Source: Delphinapterus leucas
Taxonomy: Eukaryota > Chordata > Mammalia > Artiodactyla > Monodontidae
Length of the DNA stretch: 64,000 bases
Direction of reading: 5' to 3'
Assembly (NCBI RefSeq): GCF_002288925.2
Contig: NW_022098030.1
Location: 8,779,532-8,843,531 of the forward strand
Below are positions 48,860 to 58,762 of this stretch, in pieces; the stretch's first letter is position 1; each line of letters opens with the position of its first letter. The notes under the pieces are model-generated. The model was not told where the DNA came from. It ran no database searches and saw nothing but the letters and a program-made list of their open reading frames with translations. The translations under genes were made by a program, and so were the position numbers.

Positions 48860-49965
48860 GTTTGCTTCTACTCTGTGTGTGATGGAGGAAAACCAGAGGT
48901 ATGAGCAAACAGAAGTAATGACCACCACAGGAGCCAACTTTATGTAAGAGAGTATGCTGAATAAAATGTAAAATATAAATACCTACACAATTCCTAACCT
49001 CATAGATCTTAGAGAAGTAAGTAGTTCTGTTGGTACAGGATTTATAGATAAATCGTGTGCTTTCACCATAATATGGGCATATAGAAGCAGAACCAACCAG
49101 AATATAAAAAGTGGACCATTATGGAAAATGAGACCTTAAAGGTCATTGATCGTGTGTGCCATTGTAAAATCCATCAACCTCTCTGTTTCCCACTCTCCTT
49201 GTTATAAATTGTAATTAAAATTAGTAGGACAAATATGACTATGGTTAGAACAATGATTTCAGAAAGAAAATTCCATTTTTATAAATATACTCAAATATTT
49301 TACAAAATATCAAGTAAAAGATTATTTTTTTAAACAAGTGCTTAATTAGCTTTAAAAACCACATTCTTAGATTAACAATTCATGTCTTAAGCAAGGAAAT
49401 AGTTGGCCTTTTTTCATATACTTTCTGTAAGCCTGTGATTAATCATTTATCAATTCCACAAATCTGAACCAAGTGAACACATTTTGATATCTAATCCGAG
49501 GAGAATTGTAAGAGTCACTCATTCATCAAAATTTCTTCCAACATTATTCTAATTGCCAGTCTTGAGGCAACAAAGGATGATATAATTGAGCATGATAGAT
49601 TTTTATTACAAACAAATATCTCAGATGAACTTACTACAAAGTTTTAAGAAAGGGAAGTCTGATCTCCTCAGACAGTGGAGGAAGGGTACTTCTACTGGTA
49701 CCCAACTTTTTTTAGACTTGTCCGTCTTCTCAGCTTTTCTCATCCTACTCTTCGGGCTCTACTCCTTCCAAGGCAATGCCCAAATCTTAACATAAAAATC
49801 ATGGCAATGGTGAGCATTTGAGTTCTGTTTTAATTCCACAATCAGCCTAATTCAATTGTGGATAAGACTTTGAACCATGCCTGCCTTATACTGACAAAGA
49901 AAAGAAAAAGGATATTTAAGGCAACAATGGAAACTCTCTCTTGTTCTCTGATTTCTTGAGATGAA
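48860..49965. other. Non-coding DNA without recognised feature
   Basis: No gene or repeat is recognised. The frame at 49,586-49,795 has no domain. Confidence 0.5.
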
Positions 49966-49984
49966 AGTCTGAGTTTATCTTTTT

Positions 49985-50171
49985 ACACGGGCCTCTCACT
50001 GTTGTGGCCTCTCCCGTTGCGGAGCACAGGCTCCGGAGGCATAGACTCAGTGGCCATGGCTCATGGGCCCAGCCGCTCCGCGGCATGTGGGATCTTCCCG
50101 GACCGGGGCACGAACCCGTGTCCCCTGCATCAGCAAGCGAACTCTCAACCACTGCGCCACCAGGAAAACCC
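49985..50171 (-). mobile_element. CHR-type SINE, reverse orientation, tail lost
   Basis: The minus strand shows a complete SINE body, but its poly-A is reduced to a few bases. The TSD is CTGAGTTTATCTTTTT (49969-49984) and CTGAGTTTTTTCTTTT (50172-50187), matching with two differences. The head on the minus strand begins GGGTTTTCCTGGTGG, changed from GGGCTTCCC. It is somewhat older than the copies with perfect TSDs. Confidence 0.88.
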
Positions 50172-50189
50172 CTGAGTTTTTTCTTTTTA

Positions 50190-51405
50190 AAAGGTCTTCA
50201 TAATTGTTCGAAGCAGCCAACAAATACTGGATGCCTCAAAGCTTTTCCCTATGTTGGTATTTCATCTCAAATAACTAAAAGTAATAATACGTGATAATAT
50301 AGACAATCCCAATGCATCTGCAAGCCATAGATATTAGCAATGCATTTTTCTTTAGCCAAAAAAGCTCTTATGTGGTCAAACTCCAAGAAGAGAGAAATCC
50401 AATCCCCAAATCCCATGTTGAGAGTCTCCTGTGGAGCTATTCCTGGTACTAAGCCTCTATTAGTAAAGGTTTAATTAGCAAAACAGCCCATCCTAAGTAG
50501 TTCAACAGAATGAATGAATTACAAAAAGATAGATGTGTTGGAAAACCAAAGGATGGTGAGGTAAACAACAATTACTAACAGCAGGAGACCATGATCACTT
50601 TGGAACTGGAGAAGCCTAAGTGGGAGATGACCAGAGTCAGGTCCAGCTAGTGGAAATTGGAACTATGAGGGAGGCTGCCTGAGGAGAGCTGGAAAAATGG
50701 AGTAGAAGCAGGAAGTGCTGGTTACTTCCTTCCTCAAATCCTCCAAATTCCTTACTGTGTGTCTCTTGGCCAAACTCAACTAGAATCCTCTTGGTAAATG
50801 ATCCTTAGAAAGATAGTGTGAAGGATTCAGTGCCAATCAATTCAAATTAGGTTGGGAGAAATTCAGGAAATTAACTGAGAGCAAATGGGGGAAGTGACAA
50901 GCATGCTCATTGTCATGACCACTTTCAAAGATTAAAGGATAGTAATATATTTGAGTTTGTAAGAGATGGTCACAATCTTTTATAATTTAATTTTTAAAAT
51001 CATTTTGTTCTGGAAGAAAGATTGCTTCAAAACTTTCCTTGGTAATTAGCTACATGGTCTAATCATGGCTCCTTGAATCAGGAAGTTCTTAGTTCTGATC
51101 CTTAATCATTTGAAACCAATATCTATTATCAGTTAAGAAAAATGATTATGAAACACAGCCATGTTCATTTTTATCCTTGACTTCTTAGTGTCTGTACAGT
51201 AGAGCTTTGCACGCTTATCTGATGTATGTGTCGTATCTTAAAATAATCACTGTATTCTGGAGGCTCCCATTTTCTCTCTAATGCTTTTCCTGTACTATTT
51301 TTGATTTCCTATATTGATTCTAAATTACGGTATCTGCCTTTATGAAATAGACTTCACATACACGAAATTGTTCAAATGGCGGTTTCAGTTGGTCTGGCAA
51401 CCTTG
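50190..51405. other. Non-coding DNA without recognised feature
   Basis: About 1.2 kb with no gene or repeat recognised. Confidence 0.5.
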
Positions 51406-51409
51406 AAAC

Positions 51410-51870
51410 ACAGCATAGCAGACTTACTAAAGCTCAAAATAAGCTTACCTATGACCAACAATCTCCCTACTGGATAATGTTCATTAAAAGACACGTGAAA
51501 GAAGACTCATAGCAGTGTTATTTGTAGTAGCGCAAAACTGGAAACTATCCAAATGCCCATTTAGTGATAAAATAGATAAGACAAATTGATTTATAACACA
51601 ATTTATTATTGTACAACAATATGAATTATCTATAACTATACAAGTCATTATGGGTGAAGCTAATTGAAAGAAACTAAACACAAAAGAGCATATGATATAT
51701 GATTCCATTAATATAAAATAAAAGGAAAATATTGAATCTATGCAAATAGAAATCAGCATATATTTCCCTTGGTAACAGAGGGGTAGTGGCAAGAAGGGAA
51801 CATAAGAGGGTCTTCTGTGGTGCTGGCAATGGTGTGGTTGTGTGTGAAAATTTTACCAATCTCTACATGT
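51410..51870 (+). mobile_element. Old L1 3' region, forward orientation (left part)
   Basis: 'agcagtgttatttgtagtagcgcaaaactggaaac', 'caaatgcccatttagtgataa' and 'tatgattccattaatataaa' follow an old L1 3' region on the plus strand. The element is interrupted at 51,870 by a MaLR LTR and seems to resume at 52,269 with 'tgtgtattattctttatg'. It therefore predates the LTR. Confidence 0.65.
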
Positions 51871-52268
51871 TGTTATGGGCTGAATAGTATCCCCTCTAAA
51901 TTTATATATTGAAGCCCTATAACCCTTAGTACCTCAGAATGGGGATGTATTTGGAGATAAGGCCTTTAAAGAGGTAATTAAGTTAAAATGAGGGCCTTAC
52001 GCTGGACCCTAATCCAATTCGATGGACGTTATTATAAGAAGCGGACATTAGGTCAAGCAGACACCAGAGCACAGTGAGAAGGCCATGTGAGGGCACAGGG
52101 AGAAGGCAGCCATCTGCAAGCCAAGGACAGAGGTCTCAGAAGAAACCAAACCTGCCAACACCTTGGTCTTGGCCTTATAGCCTCTAGAACTGTGAGGAAA
52201 TAAATTTAGGTTGTTTAAGCCACCCAGTCTACAGTATTTTGTTATGACAGCCCAAGCAAACTAATACA
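51871..52268 (+). mobile_element. MaLR solo LTR (MLT1A/MST-like), forward orientation
   Basis: This is a complete LTR beginning TGTTATGGGCTGAATAG. It runs through 'gaagccctataacccttagtacctcagaatg' and 'ccatgtgagggcacagggagaaggcagcc', and ends 'gacagcccaagcaaactaataca'. A polyadenylation signal AATAAA lies at 52199-52204. A perfect 5-bp TSD, CATGT, is present at 51866-51870 and 52269-52273. There is no internal region, so it is a solo LTR formed by recombination or loss. It is inserted into an older L1 and is the opposite-orientation relative of the 1.7 kb LTR. Confidence 0.93.
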
Positions 52269-52345
52269 CATGTGTATTATTCTTTATGTATATTTTACTG
52301 CACTTTGTAAAAAACTTATGACATGTATACCACTTACTATGTAAT
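52269..52345 (+). mobile_element. Old L1 3' end (right part, split by the LTR)
   Basis: The sequence 'tgtgtattattctttatgtatattttactgcactttgt' resembles the L1 3'UTR end continuing from 51,870. Boundaries are approximate. Confidence 0.45.
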
Positions 52346-53494
52346 ACTCAGGAAAGTCTAGGGTAATACACTTTAACCACACTGATAAATCTATAGCAAA
52401 CCATATGGCTATTCAGACTAAGTGGGATAAATAAAAATTACAAATAGCCTCACTTCTGTTTGTGTCAGATTTAGCTGCTCCATGAATTTTGGCATCAAAC
52501 TAACAAAAAGAAAATTTTTTTTAACGTTTTTAAACTAAAAGTCCTTTAGTTTTTAGAGCTCTGTGGATTTGGGACTGTGGATAAGTCATTGTGGATCTGA
52601 TAATCATTTTAAAATAAATGTGCAATAATGTCTATTTCCAACTGCTGTTCTCCACTGTAGTAACATCAATTGCCTTCTAAAATAGTCATGGAGATTTCAC
52701 ACTGTCATTTGAACTACAGGACCCTTAAAATGTTTTAAGCAGCTTGAATTAGAGCACAGTAAATATAAATACAGGGTCTTTGTGAGGACGTAGGATCTAC
52801 TCTGAACCTCATAGTATAATACAGCCAATATATTAAAAAGGCCAATAAAGTAAGGCTGAAAGAATAAAACAACTTATAAAGTACCATTAAATATGCCCCT
52901 GGAAATTATACTCCTCTGAGTCCAACTTCAATTCCTAGTAAAACTATGGCATTAACATAAAATAGTATTGGGACTATTAAATAAGTTTTAAAATATCATG
53001 ATAGTCTTTTATAGAGTTATAAAATGAAGCTGATAGAAAAATAACACTTTGATACTTAGAAAGTCACTTGATGATGTCTCAGGGCAAATGCCGATCTCAT
53101 TTCAGGCCAAAGGAGGCATATGCCATCCTAAGCACCAATAATTAATAAACCTTCTGATGGTTTTATTTTCATCTTACATGGTCAAATCCATGTGATACTG
53201 AAAAAATTTTTATTTGCTGTACTGTATGTTTCCTGTATAAATAAAAAAGTTTCACAAATCAAATCGGCATTTAAATAAAATACCAAATACTTGTATGTGT
53301 GGCTCACAAACTGTGTAGGTTGTTTTTCTTCTGGGAAGTGAGACGGTGATGAAAATATCTGTGAAGACCACTCTAAAATAGAACTTGTGTTTCCTATGGG
53401 AGGAGAATACTAGAAATCTAAGTTAAAGAAAGGATCATGAGAGCAAATGACATTTTGAGGAAGAGAGATGATATTGTGAAGTTTTATCTGATAT
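52346..53494. other. Non-coding DNA without recognised feature
   Basis: Over 1 kb with no gene or repeat recognised. Confidence 0.5.
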
Positions 53495-53510
53495 CCTCTG
53501 CCCTCTTTTT

Positions 53511-53708
53511 TTTTTTGTGGTACGCAGGCCTCTCACTGTTGTGGCCTCTCCCGTTGCGGAGCACAGGCTCCGGATGCGCAGGCTCAGCGGCCATGGCTCA
53601 CGGGCCCAGCGGCTCCGTGGCATGTGGGATCTTCCCGGACCGGGGCACGAACCCGCGTCCCCTGCATCGGCAGGCGGACTCACAACCACTGCGCCACCAG
53701 GGAAGCCC
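53511..53708 (-). mobile_element. CHR-type SINE, reverse orientation
   Basis: A complete element on the minus strand with a short T run at its left (53,506-53,516) and the GGGCTTCCCTGGTGGCGC head. The B box is GGTTCGTGCCC. The flanks CCTCTGCCCTCTTTTT (53,495) and CCTTCTGCCCTTTTT (53,709) form a TSD with small indels. Confidence 0.9.
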
Positions 53709-54049
53709 CCTTCTGCCCTTTTTAATTCATGCATGAGACAACCATTTTTGTAACAGGCATCTTTTAATGGCAAAATCATAGCGTATGTTTATAGCAACAA
53801 ATTTGTGGCTCAAATTTCAAAAGTTGAGCTCCAGATGTAATATAAAAAATGTTGGAAAAATGCATGATTAGGCAGAATCAGACTGCATATTCCTCCCGTA
53901 TCGTTCAGTTTGGAACAGGGAAAACTTGACAGGAGTTGCCCTCAGTACCATCTTAGATTGCAAATGACTGAGAGAGTTGTGAAGGCAAAGAACATTCTCC
54001 ATCTTGCACTGGTGAGAGAGTAGACTACCTATCTATAATTGATCTATTC

Positions 54050-54230
54050 ACTATTATGTCTACTATGTACTGTGCATTGTGCTGAAAATTTACAGAGAGT
54101 ATCTTTAATTTATAAAGCATGGATGTTTAGAATAATTAAGCATCTTGCCCATGTTTCCCTAGCGTGACACTGACAAATCTGGAATTTGAGCCTGGCTATT
54201 CTGTCTTTAAAACTCATGGTGAGAATATAG
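54050..54230 (-). mobile_element. MIR SINE relic, reverse orientation
   Basis: 'ctactatgtactgtgcattgtgctgaaaat', 'aattaagcatcttgcccatg' and 'caaatctggaatttgagcctggctattc' follow reverse MIR order. Confidence 0.8.
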
Positions 54231-54734
54231 GAGGAGAGGTGGATATTTAGAAATGAACAGCAGTTTATAGGAATTTGGGAAAGATGGCTATGGAGTCAAT
54301 TCTAACAAAGTGGGCAAGAAAGAAAATTCAAGTTGAGAAAACTAAATGTCAGGCACATTTTGCTCACTAACAGAAATGTTAGATGTAGAACAGGAAGTTG
54401 AATTTGAAACAAAGAGGTAAATGAGGTATTCTTGAAGGTAAGGATTGGATCACGTTTTGCTCTCCTTTTTCTGGTCCTCTTTGGATATTTCATATTCTTG
54501 TGGAATGAATCAACAGGCTATGAGTATTTTATTGGAATATCAGGCATATATTTGAAAAGCTCTGCTTGGAGAAGCTAGATATTAGAAAAAGAATTTTAAT
54601 GTTTCCCTTCCTTGGGATAAAATATACTCTTATTATTGTTAGAAGTCAGGACATGTTCTTTCATGGTTTGGTTCTCTGAGAAACCTCACAAACCCCAAAT
54701 TATAAGCTTCACTTATTTCTATATATTCTTCTAA

Positions 54735-54850
54735 TAACATTTATCTTAGCCTACTCTGTTAGGTGCCTTTTTCTTCTACGTTATACTTTTGCCATCTCCT
54801 TGTTTATATTCCTAGTATCTAGCAGAATACTTGCCATATAGTAAATACTA
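54735..54850 (+). mobile_element. L2 3'-end relic
   Basis: 'gccatctccttgtttatattcctagtatctagcagaatacttgccatatagtaaatac' resembles the L2 3' end ('...cctagcacagtgcctggcacatagtaggtgc'). Confidence 0.6.
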
Positions 54851-55160
54851 AAAATATCCAGAATATGTCCTCTACTTTTTAAGCTATTTTCCATATTTCT
54901 AGATTATAGTATGGAGGAGGGGTAAGCAATGCAAATATAACTAAAAGAGGAAATGAATGCATTTGCTGAAGCCTTCACTTAGAAGGCTCTAGAAAAGAAC
55001 GAGGTACAGAAGAGGAAAGGAAATTCTGATAGTGCTGCCGAGAAAGGGAACCCCATGAAGAGCCACAGAGAAGGTGGTGTTGGGAATTATATCACAGCAC
55101 ACTGCTTACTTTACAACCATTTAGAAAGTTGAGATATCTAGCTCAAGTTATTAAGTTAAT

Positions 55161-55243
55161 AGATCTTATGTTAGACCACAAAACAAGTCTTAATAAACTT
55201 AAGAAGATTGAAATCATATCAATCATCTTTTCCGACCTCATCG
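55161..55243 (+). mobile_element. Isolated L1 ORF2 endonuclease fragment
   Basis: About 80 bp on the plus strand match the L1 endonuclease region: 'agatcttatgttagaccacaaaacaagtct' and 'aagattgaaatcatatcaatcatcttttccgacc'. Equivalent sequence lies at 25,480-25,550. The flanks do not continue the L1, so it is an isolated remnant. Confidence 0.75.
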
Positions 55244-56249
55244 TTTTACATTCTTGCAAATCTCTTCAATGTTCAGCTTAATAGAAAATGAATGGAGTCT
55301 CGTATCTGCTTCCTCCATCTCTTGCAATAAGACACATCATATAGTCTCTAGAAAACTCCATTATACATTCACAGAAAATGAAAGATAAAAGAGCAAATGA
55401 CATCTTAGTATTTTTGTGAAATTAGTTTTGATTTATAAGAAGTTTTTAGAGGCCCCGGAAGGAACTCAGACCTCACTGTGAGAACTACTTCTGTAGCAGA
55501 TACTTAAAATAATTTCCTGGCACTTTCCTATTTCTCGTGGAGGAGGCTGTAGCCAAAATACTTTTTTCTTCCTATATCTGAGTTCTTTTACATAGCTAAA
55601 TGCGTATAAGATTCTTTCTTTGTTCTTGAGTTTTATTAACTTCACCAAGATATGCTTTGCTATTTTTTGTTCTTTATTAGTTTATCATGACCAAGCTCTG
55701 ACCTTTTAGACAATTGAAGGCCCTCTTTCATGCAAGACAACTATTCCTTTATTTTTAAATGTTATTCCTGCTCCGTTTGTAGTTTTTTCCGGGAACACAA
55801 TTATGTTTATGTCAGACCTTCTCTGTATGTCATAGTTACTTAATCAAGAATTTCTGTTGATCTTTTAAATTTTTTATGGTATATATTCTGCAAGTCTGTC
55901 ATCCATAATTGACTTTGCCATAATTTCTCCTTGCTTCTAGTGTGTACTCACTTTTGTAATGACAATGTTGTAATCTACAGTTTGATGAGCACTGCTCTGT
56001 TCTCACTTTTGATGTTATTCTTTTATCTTATTAGTTGTTCTCTGAGCAATATTTTATGGAATCAAGGGATATCTTACTTTCAATAGTTTTAAGAATGTAG
56101 GGTATTATTTGCTTCTAAAATGTCATCTCTTCCTGGAACAACTTGCTTCGTTTTTTTTAGTGTTCTGTCATTTACAATACCTCCTTCTTCTGTTAGTATA
56201 TAGAAGTAGATATCATGTTGAATCCTTATGCTTATTATTCATATACAAA
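55244..56249. other. Non-coding DNA, possibly old LINE relics
   Basis: T-rich wording between 55,600 and 56,200 ('tttgttcttgagttttattaac') loosely resembles an old reverse-oriented LINE. It is too diverged to call. The minus-strand frame at 55,466-55,648 has no domain. Confidence 0.35.
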
Positions 56250-56820
56250 TGGAAGGGGTTTTTAACCACTTTACTGAGGTATTATTGACAGGTAAAAAGC
56301 TGTATATATTTAATATATACAACTCAATTAGCTTGGATATAAGTATACACCCAGAAAATCACCACCACCATCAAGGTCATAAACATATCCATCACCTGCC
56401 AAAAATTTCTCCTACTCCCTTTATCATCATCATTATTGTTTCTGTGTGGTAAGAACACTTAACATAAGATTTATCCATTTAGAACATTTTAAGTGTACAA
56501 TAGTATTATTATTACCTATGGGCACAATGTTTTATAGTAGCTCTCCAGAACCTGTTTATCTTGCATAACTAAAACTTTGTACCCTTTGACCATCACCTTC
56601 CCATACCCGCCTCCCCACAGCCCCTGACAGCCATCATTCTATTCTCTGCTTCTAGGAACTTGACTATTCTAGATTCTACATGTAAGTAAGATTATAGTGT
56701 TTTTCTGTGTCTGATTATGTCACTTAGCATAACGTCCTCCAGGTCTAGCCATGTTGTTGCAAATGGTAGTGTTCCCTTCCTTTTAAATGTTGAATAATAT
56801 TTCATTTTCTTTTCCTCTTC
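56250..56820 (-). mobile_element. L1 3'UTR and ORF2 end, reverse orientation
   Basis: An L1 3'UTR in reverse ('tttactgaggtattattgacag' at the left, 'ccctttgaccatcacc' in the middle), followed by the ORF2 C-terminus. The minus-strand frame to 56,692 contains FATTWLDLEDVMLSDI. It is the sense 3' part of an element whose other part is inverted (56,871-56,969). Confidence 0.8.
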
Positions 56821-56870
56821 CTTATTATCATGATTAATATTATTATTATATTTCACAGTATTGTGTACTT

Positions 56871-56969
56871 CAACATAAAAAAAGGCTATATACAAGCCCA
56901 CAGGTAACATTTTCCTCAACAGTGAAAAACTAAAAAAAGGATACCCTGTCTGGCCATTTCTGTTCAATG
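56871..56969 (+). mobile_element. Inverted L1 ORF2 RT fragment
   Basis: On the plus strand, 'caacataaaaaaaggctata', 'acaagcccacaggtaacattttcctcaacagtgaaaaac' and 'tggccatttctgttcaatg' follow the L1 region encoding the RT core just before the FADD box. It is opposite in orientation to the adjacent 3' part at 56,250-56,820. Small internal losses are present. Confidence 0.75.
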
Positions 56970-57477
56970 ATTTAGTGTTTATATTTATCTGATCAGCTGA
57001 CTTGGATTAGCAGGTGGGAGGCTGACTACAAGTTTCTTTCTGTTCTGTACTTTTTTATCTTCAGCCTGCTTCTCATGAATAATAGTTGAAGAGGGGAAAA
57101 AATAGTGTATCTATAGCAGTTCCAATTCTCAACTTTGCAGTGAATTTCGTTGTTTCTCCTATAACTTCTCTCCCATATCCCTACTCCTTAAAACTAAATT
57201 TAAAAGTTTCTTTACATCTTTCAGAACTTAGTTTTATAAAAACTTTTATCCTGCTAGAGATCAAAGTGAACTGTATTATTTTTTCACATTGATAAGATTG
57301 AATACACTGCATGTTTTTGTTTTTGCAGAAATTGTCTAGCAATACTGCATATGTCTTGAGGGCAAGAACTGTGGCTATGGACACTTGAAGTCTACAAATA
57401 TTGCAATTTTTGAAGCATAGTATTATCCACGTAATATAATATGTTTCCTAAGTTCATTAGCAATGAGAAAAGTAGCC
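56970..57477. other. Non-coding DNA without recognised feature
   Basis: About 500 bp with no recognised gene or repeat. Confidence 0.5.
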
Positions 57478-57485
57478 ATCTATAA

Positions 57486-57705
57486 CAGGGGTTAGAAAAC
57501 TACAGCTCATGGGCCAAATCCTGATCATGGCTCTTTTTAATAGATAAAGATTTATTGGTACACAGCAACACATTTATTTACATGTCGTCTATGGCTGCTT
57601 TTCTTTTACAACAGCAGAAAATTAGGAATTGTGACAGACCCATGGCCAGCAAAACCTATAGTATCCGCTATTTGTCCCTTAACAGAAAATAATTGCTGAC
57701 CCCTG
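57486..57705 (+). mobile_element. Charlie-type hAT non-autonomous transposon
   Basis: The left end is CAGGGGTTAGAAAACTACAGC and the right end is its complement in outline, finishing CTGACCCCTG. The interior holds 'gggccaaatcctgatcatgg' and 'tttattggtacacagcaacacatttatttacatgtcgtctatggctgctttt', typical of a Charlie1-like element. The 8-bp flanks ATCTATAA (57478-57485) and ATCTATGA (57706-57713) match at 7 of 8 bases, the TSD length of hAT elements. The family is fairly certain, the exact name less so. Confidence 0.83.
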
Positions 57706-57713
57706 ATCTATGA

Positions 57714-58480
57714 GAAGAAAGTAAAATGAAAAGTTATTGAAATTACATGAAGATTCTTCTCCTGCTCTACCGAGCTCAAAAATTTTGTACATCTAAGAAA
57801 GAGGAAAGCTCAAGATTTCAGGAAAACTTTATTAAAAAAGGAAATACTAGTAGATCATTATAGGCAAAGATTCTAAGCATGCCAGGGGGAGACACATGTA
57901 TATTGGCATTTAATTTGAAAGAATTTTTGTGCAAAAATATAGCATAAATAAAAATAACTGAAATGTGCAAATATAGCCAAGGTCAAAATGGAATTGGTGA
58001 GCTCTGAAACATCAATCACAAAATAATTTTCTGTACAAAAAACTAGCTAAATAAAAGGCACAACATCTCACATATAGGATGATGTTTCTAAGACTTTCCT
58101 TAAGTCTCCAATGTCTTTTTAACAAACAAAAGCAAATCCTATTTCAGATGGAAAACAGTATTTTCCTGAAATAAATAATAGGATTGTTTACAACAAAAAA
58201 GGAATTCAGTGGAAATGACAAAATAAACTTGCTGTTTAAAGAAGCAGAACATTTACTTCTGCTCTCTTTAGAGACCAAGCTTATAATTTATTTTTCTGCA
58301 TGTAAAAAGCAGAAAAAAATAAAGTAAAATTCACATATACTTTATTACTAGACAGCCATGCACTATATGCATAATTTACAAGAACAAAACAGCAAAATAT
58401 ATTTTTAAATCCCAATATATGGGTATTAGATTTAAGCTTCTAATGTTGAAAACAGAAGGCAACTTCAAGTTCATTCAAGA
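57714..58480. other. Non-coding DNA without recognised feature
   Basis: AT-rich, no gene or repeat recognised before the L1 3' end. Confidence 0.5.
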
Positions 58481-58481
58481 G

Positions 58482-58762
58482 GTTTTATTTATTTTTCTGA
58501 ATTTTTGAAGTTTATTTTTTTATACAGCAGGTTCTTATTAGTCATCCATTTTGTACCCATCAGTGTATACCTGTCAATCACAATCTCCCAATTCATCATA
58601 CAACCACCCCCTGCCACTTTCCCCCCTTGGTGTCCATACATTTGTTCTCTACATCTGTGTCTCAATTTCTGCCCTGCAAACCGGTTCATTTGTACCATTT
58701 TTCTAGGTTCCACATATATGCATTAATATACGATATTTGTTTCTCTTTCTGACTTACTTCAT
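58482..58762 (-). other. L1 3'UTR
   Basis: The 3'UTR lies between the ORF2 stop (58,763) and the T-rich tail. It contains a C-rich stretch near 58,605-58,628 and ends in TTTATTTATTTTTCT-like sequence. Its wording differs from the 17 kb copy. Confidence 0.8.
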
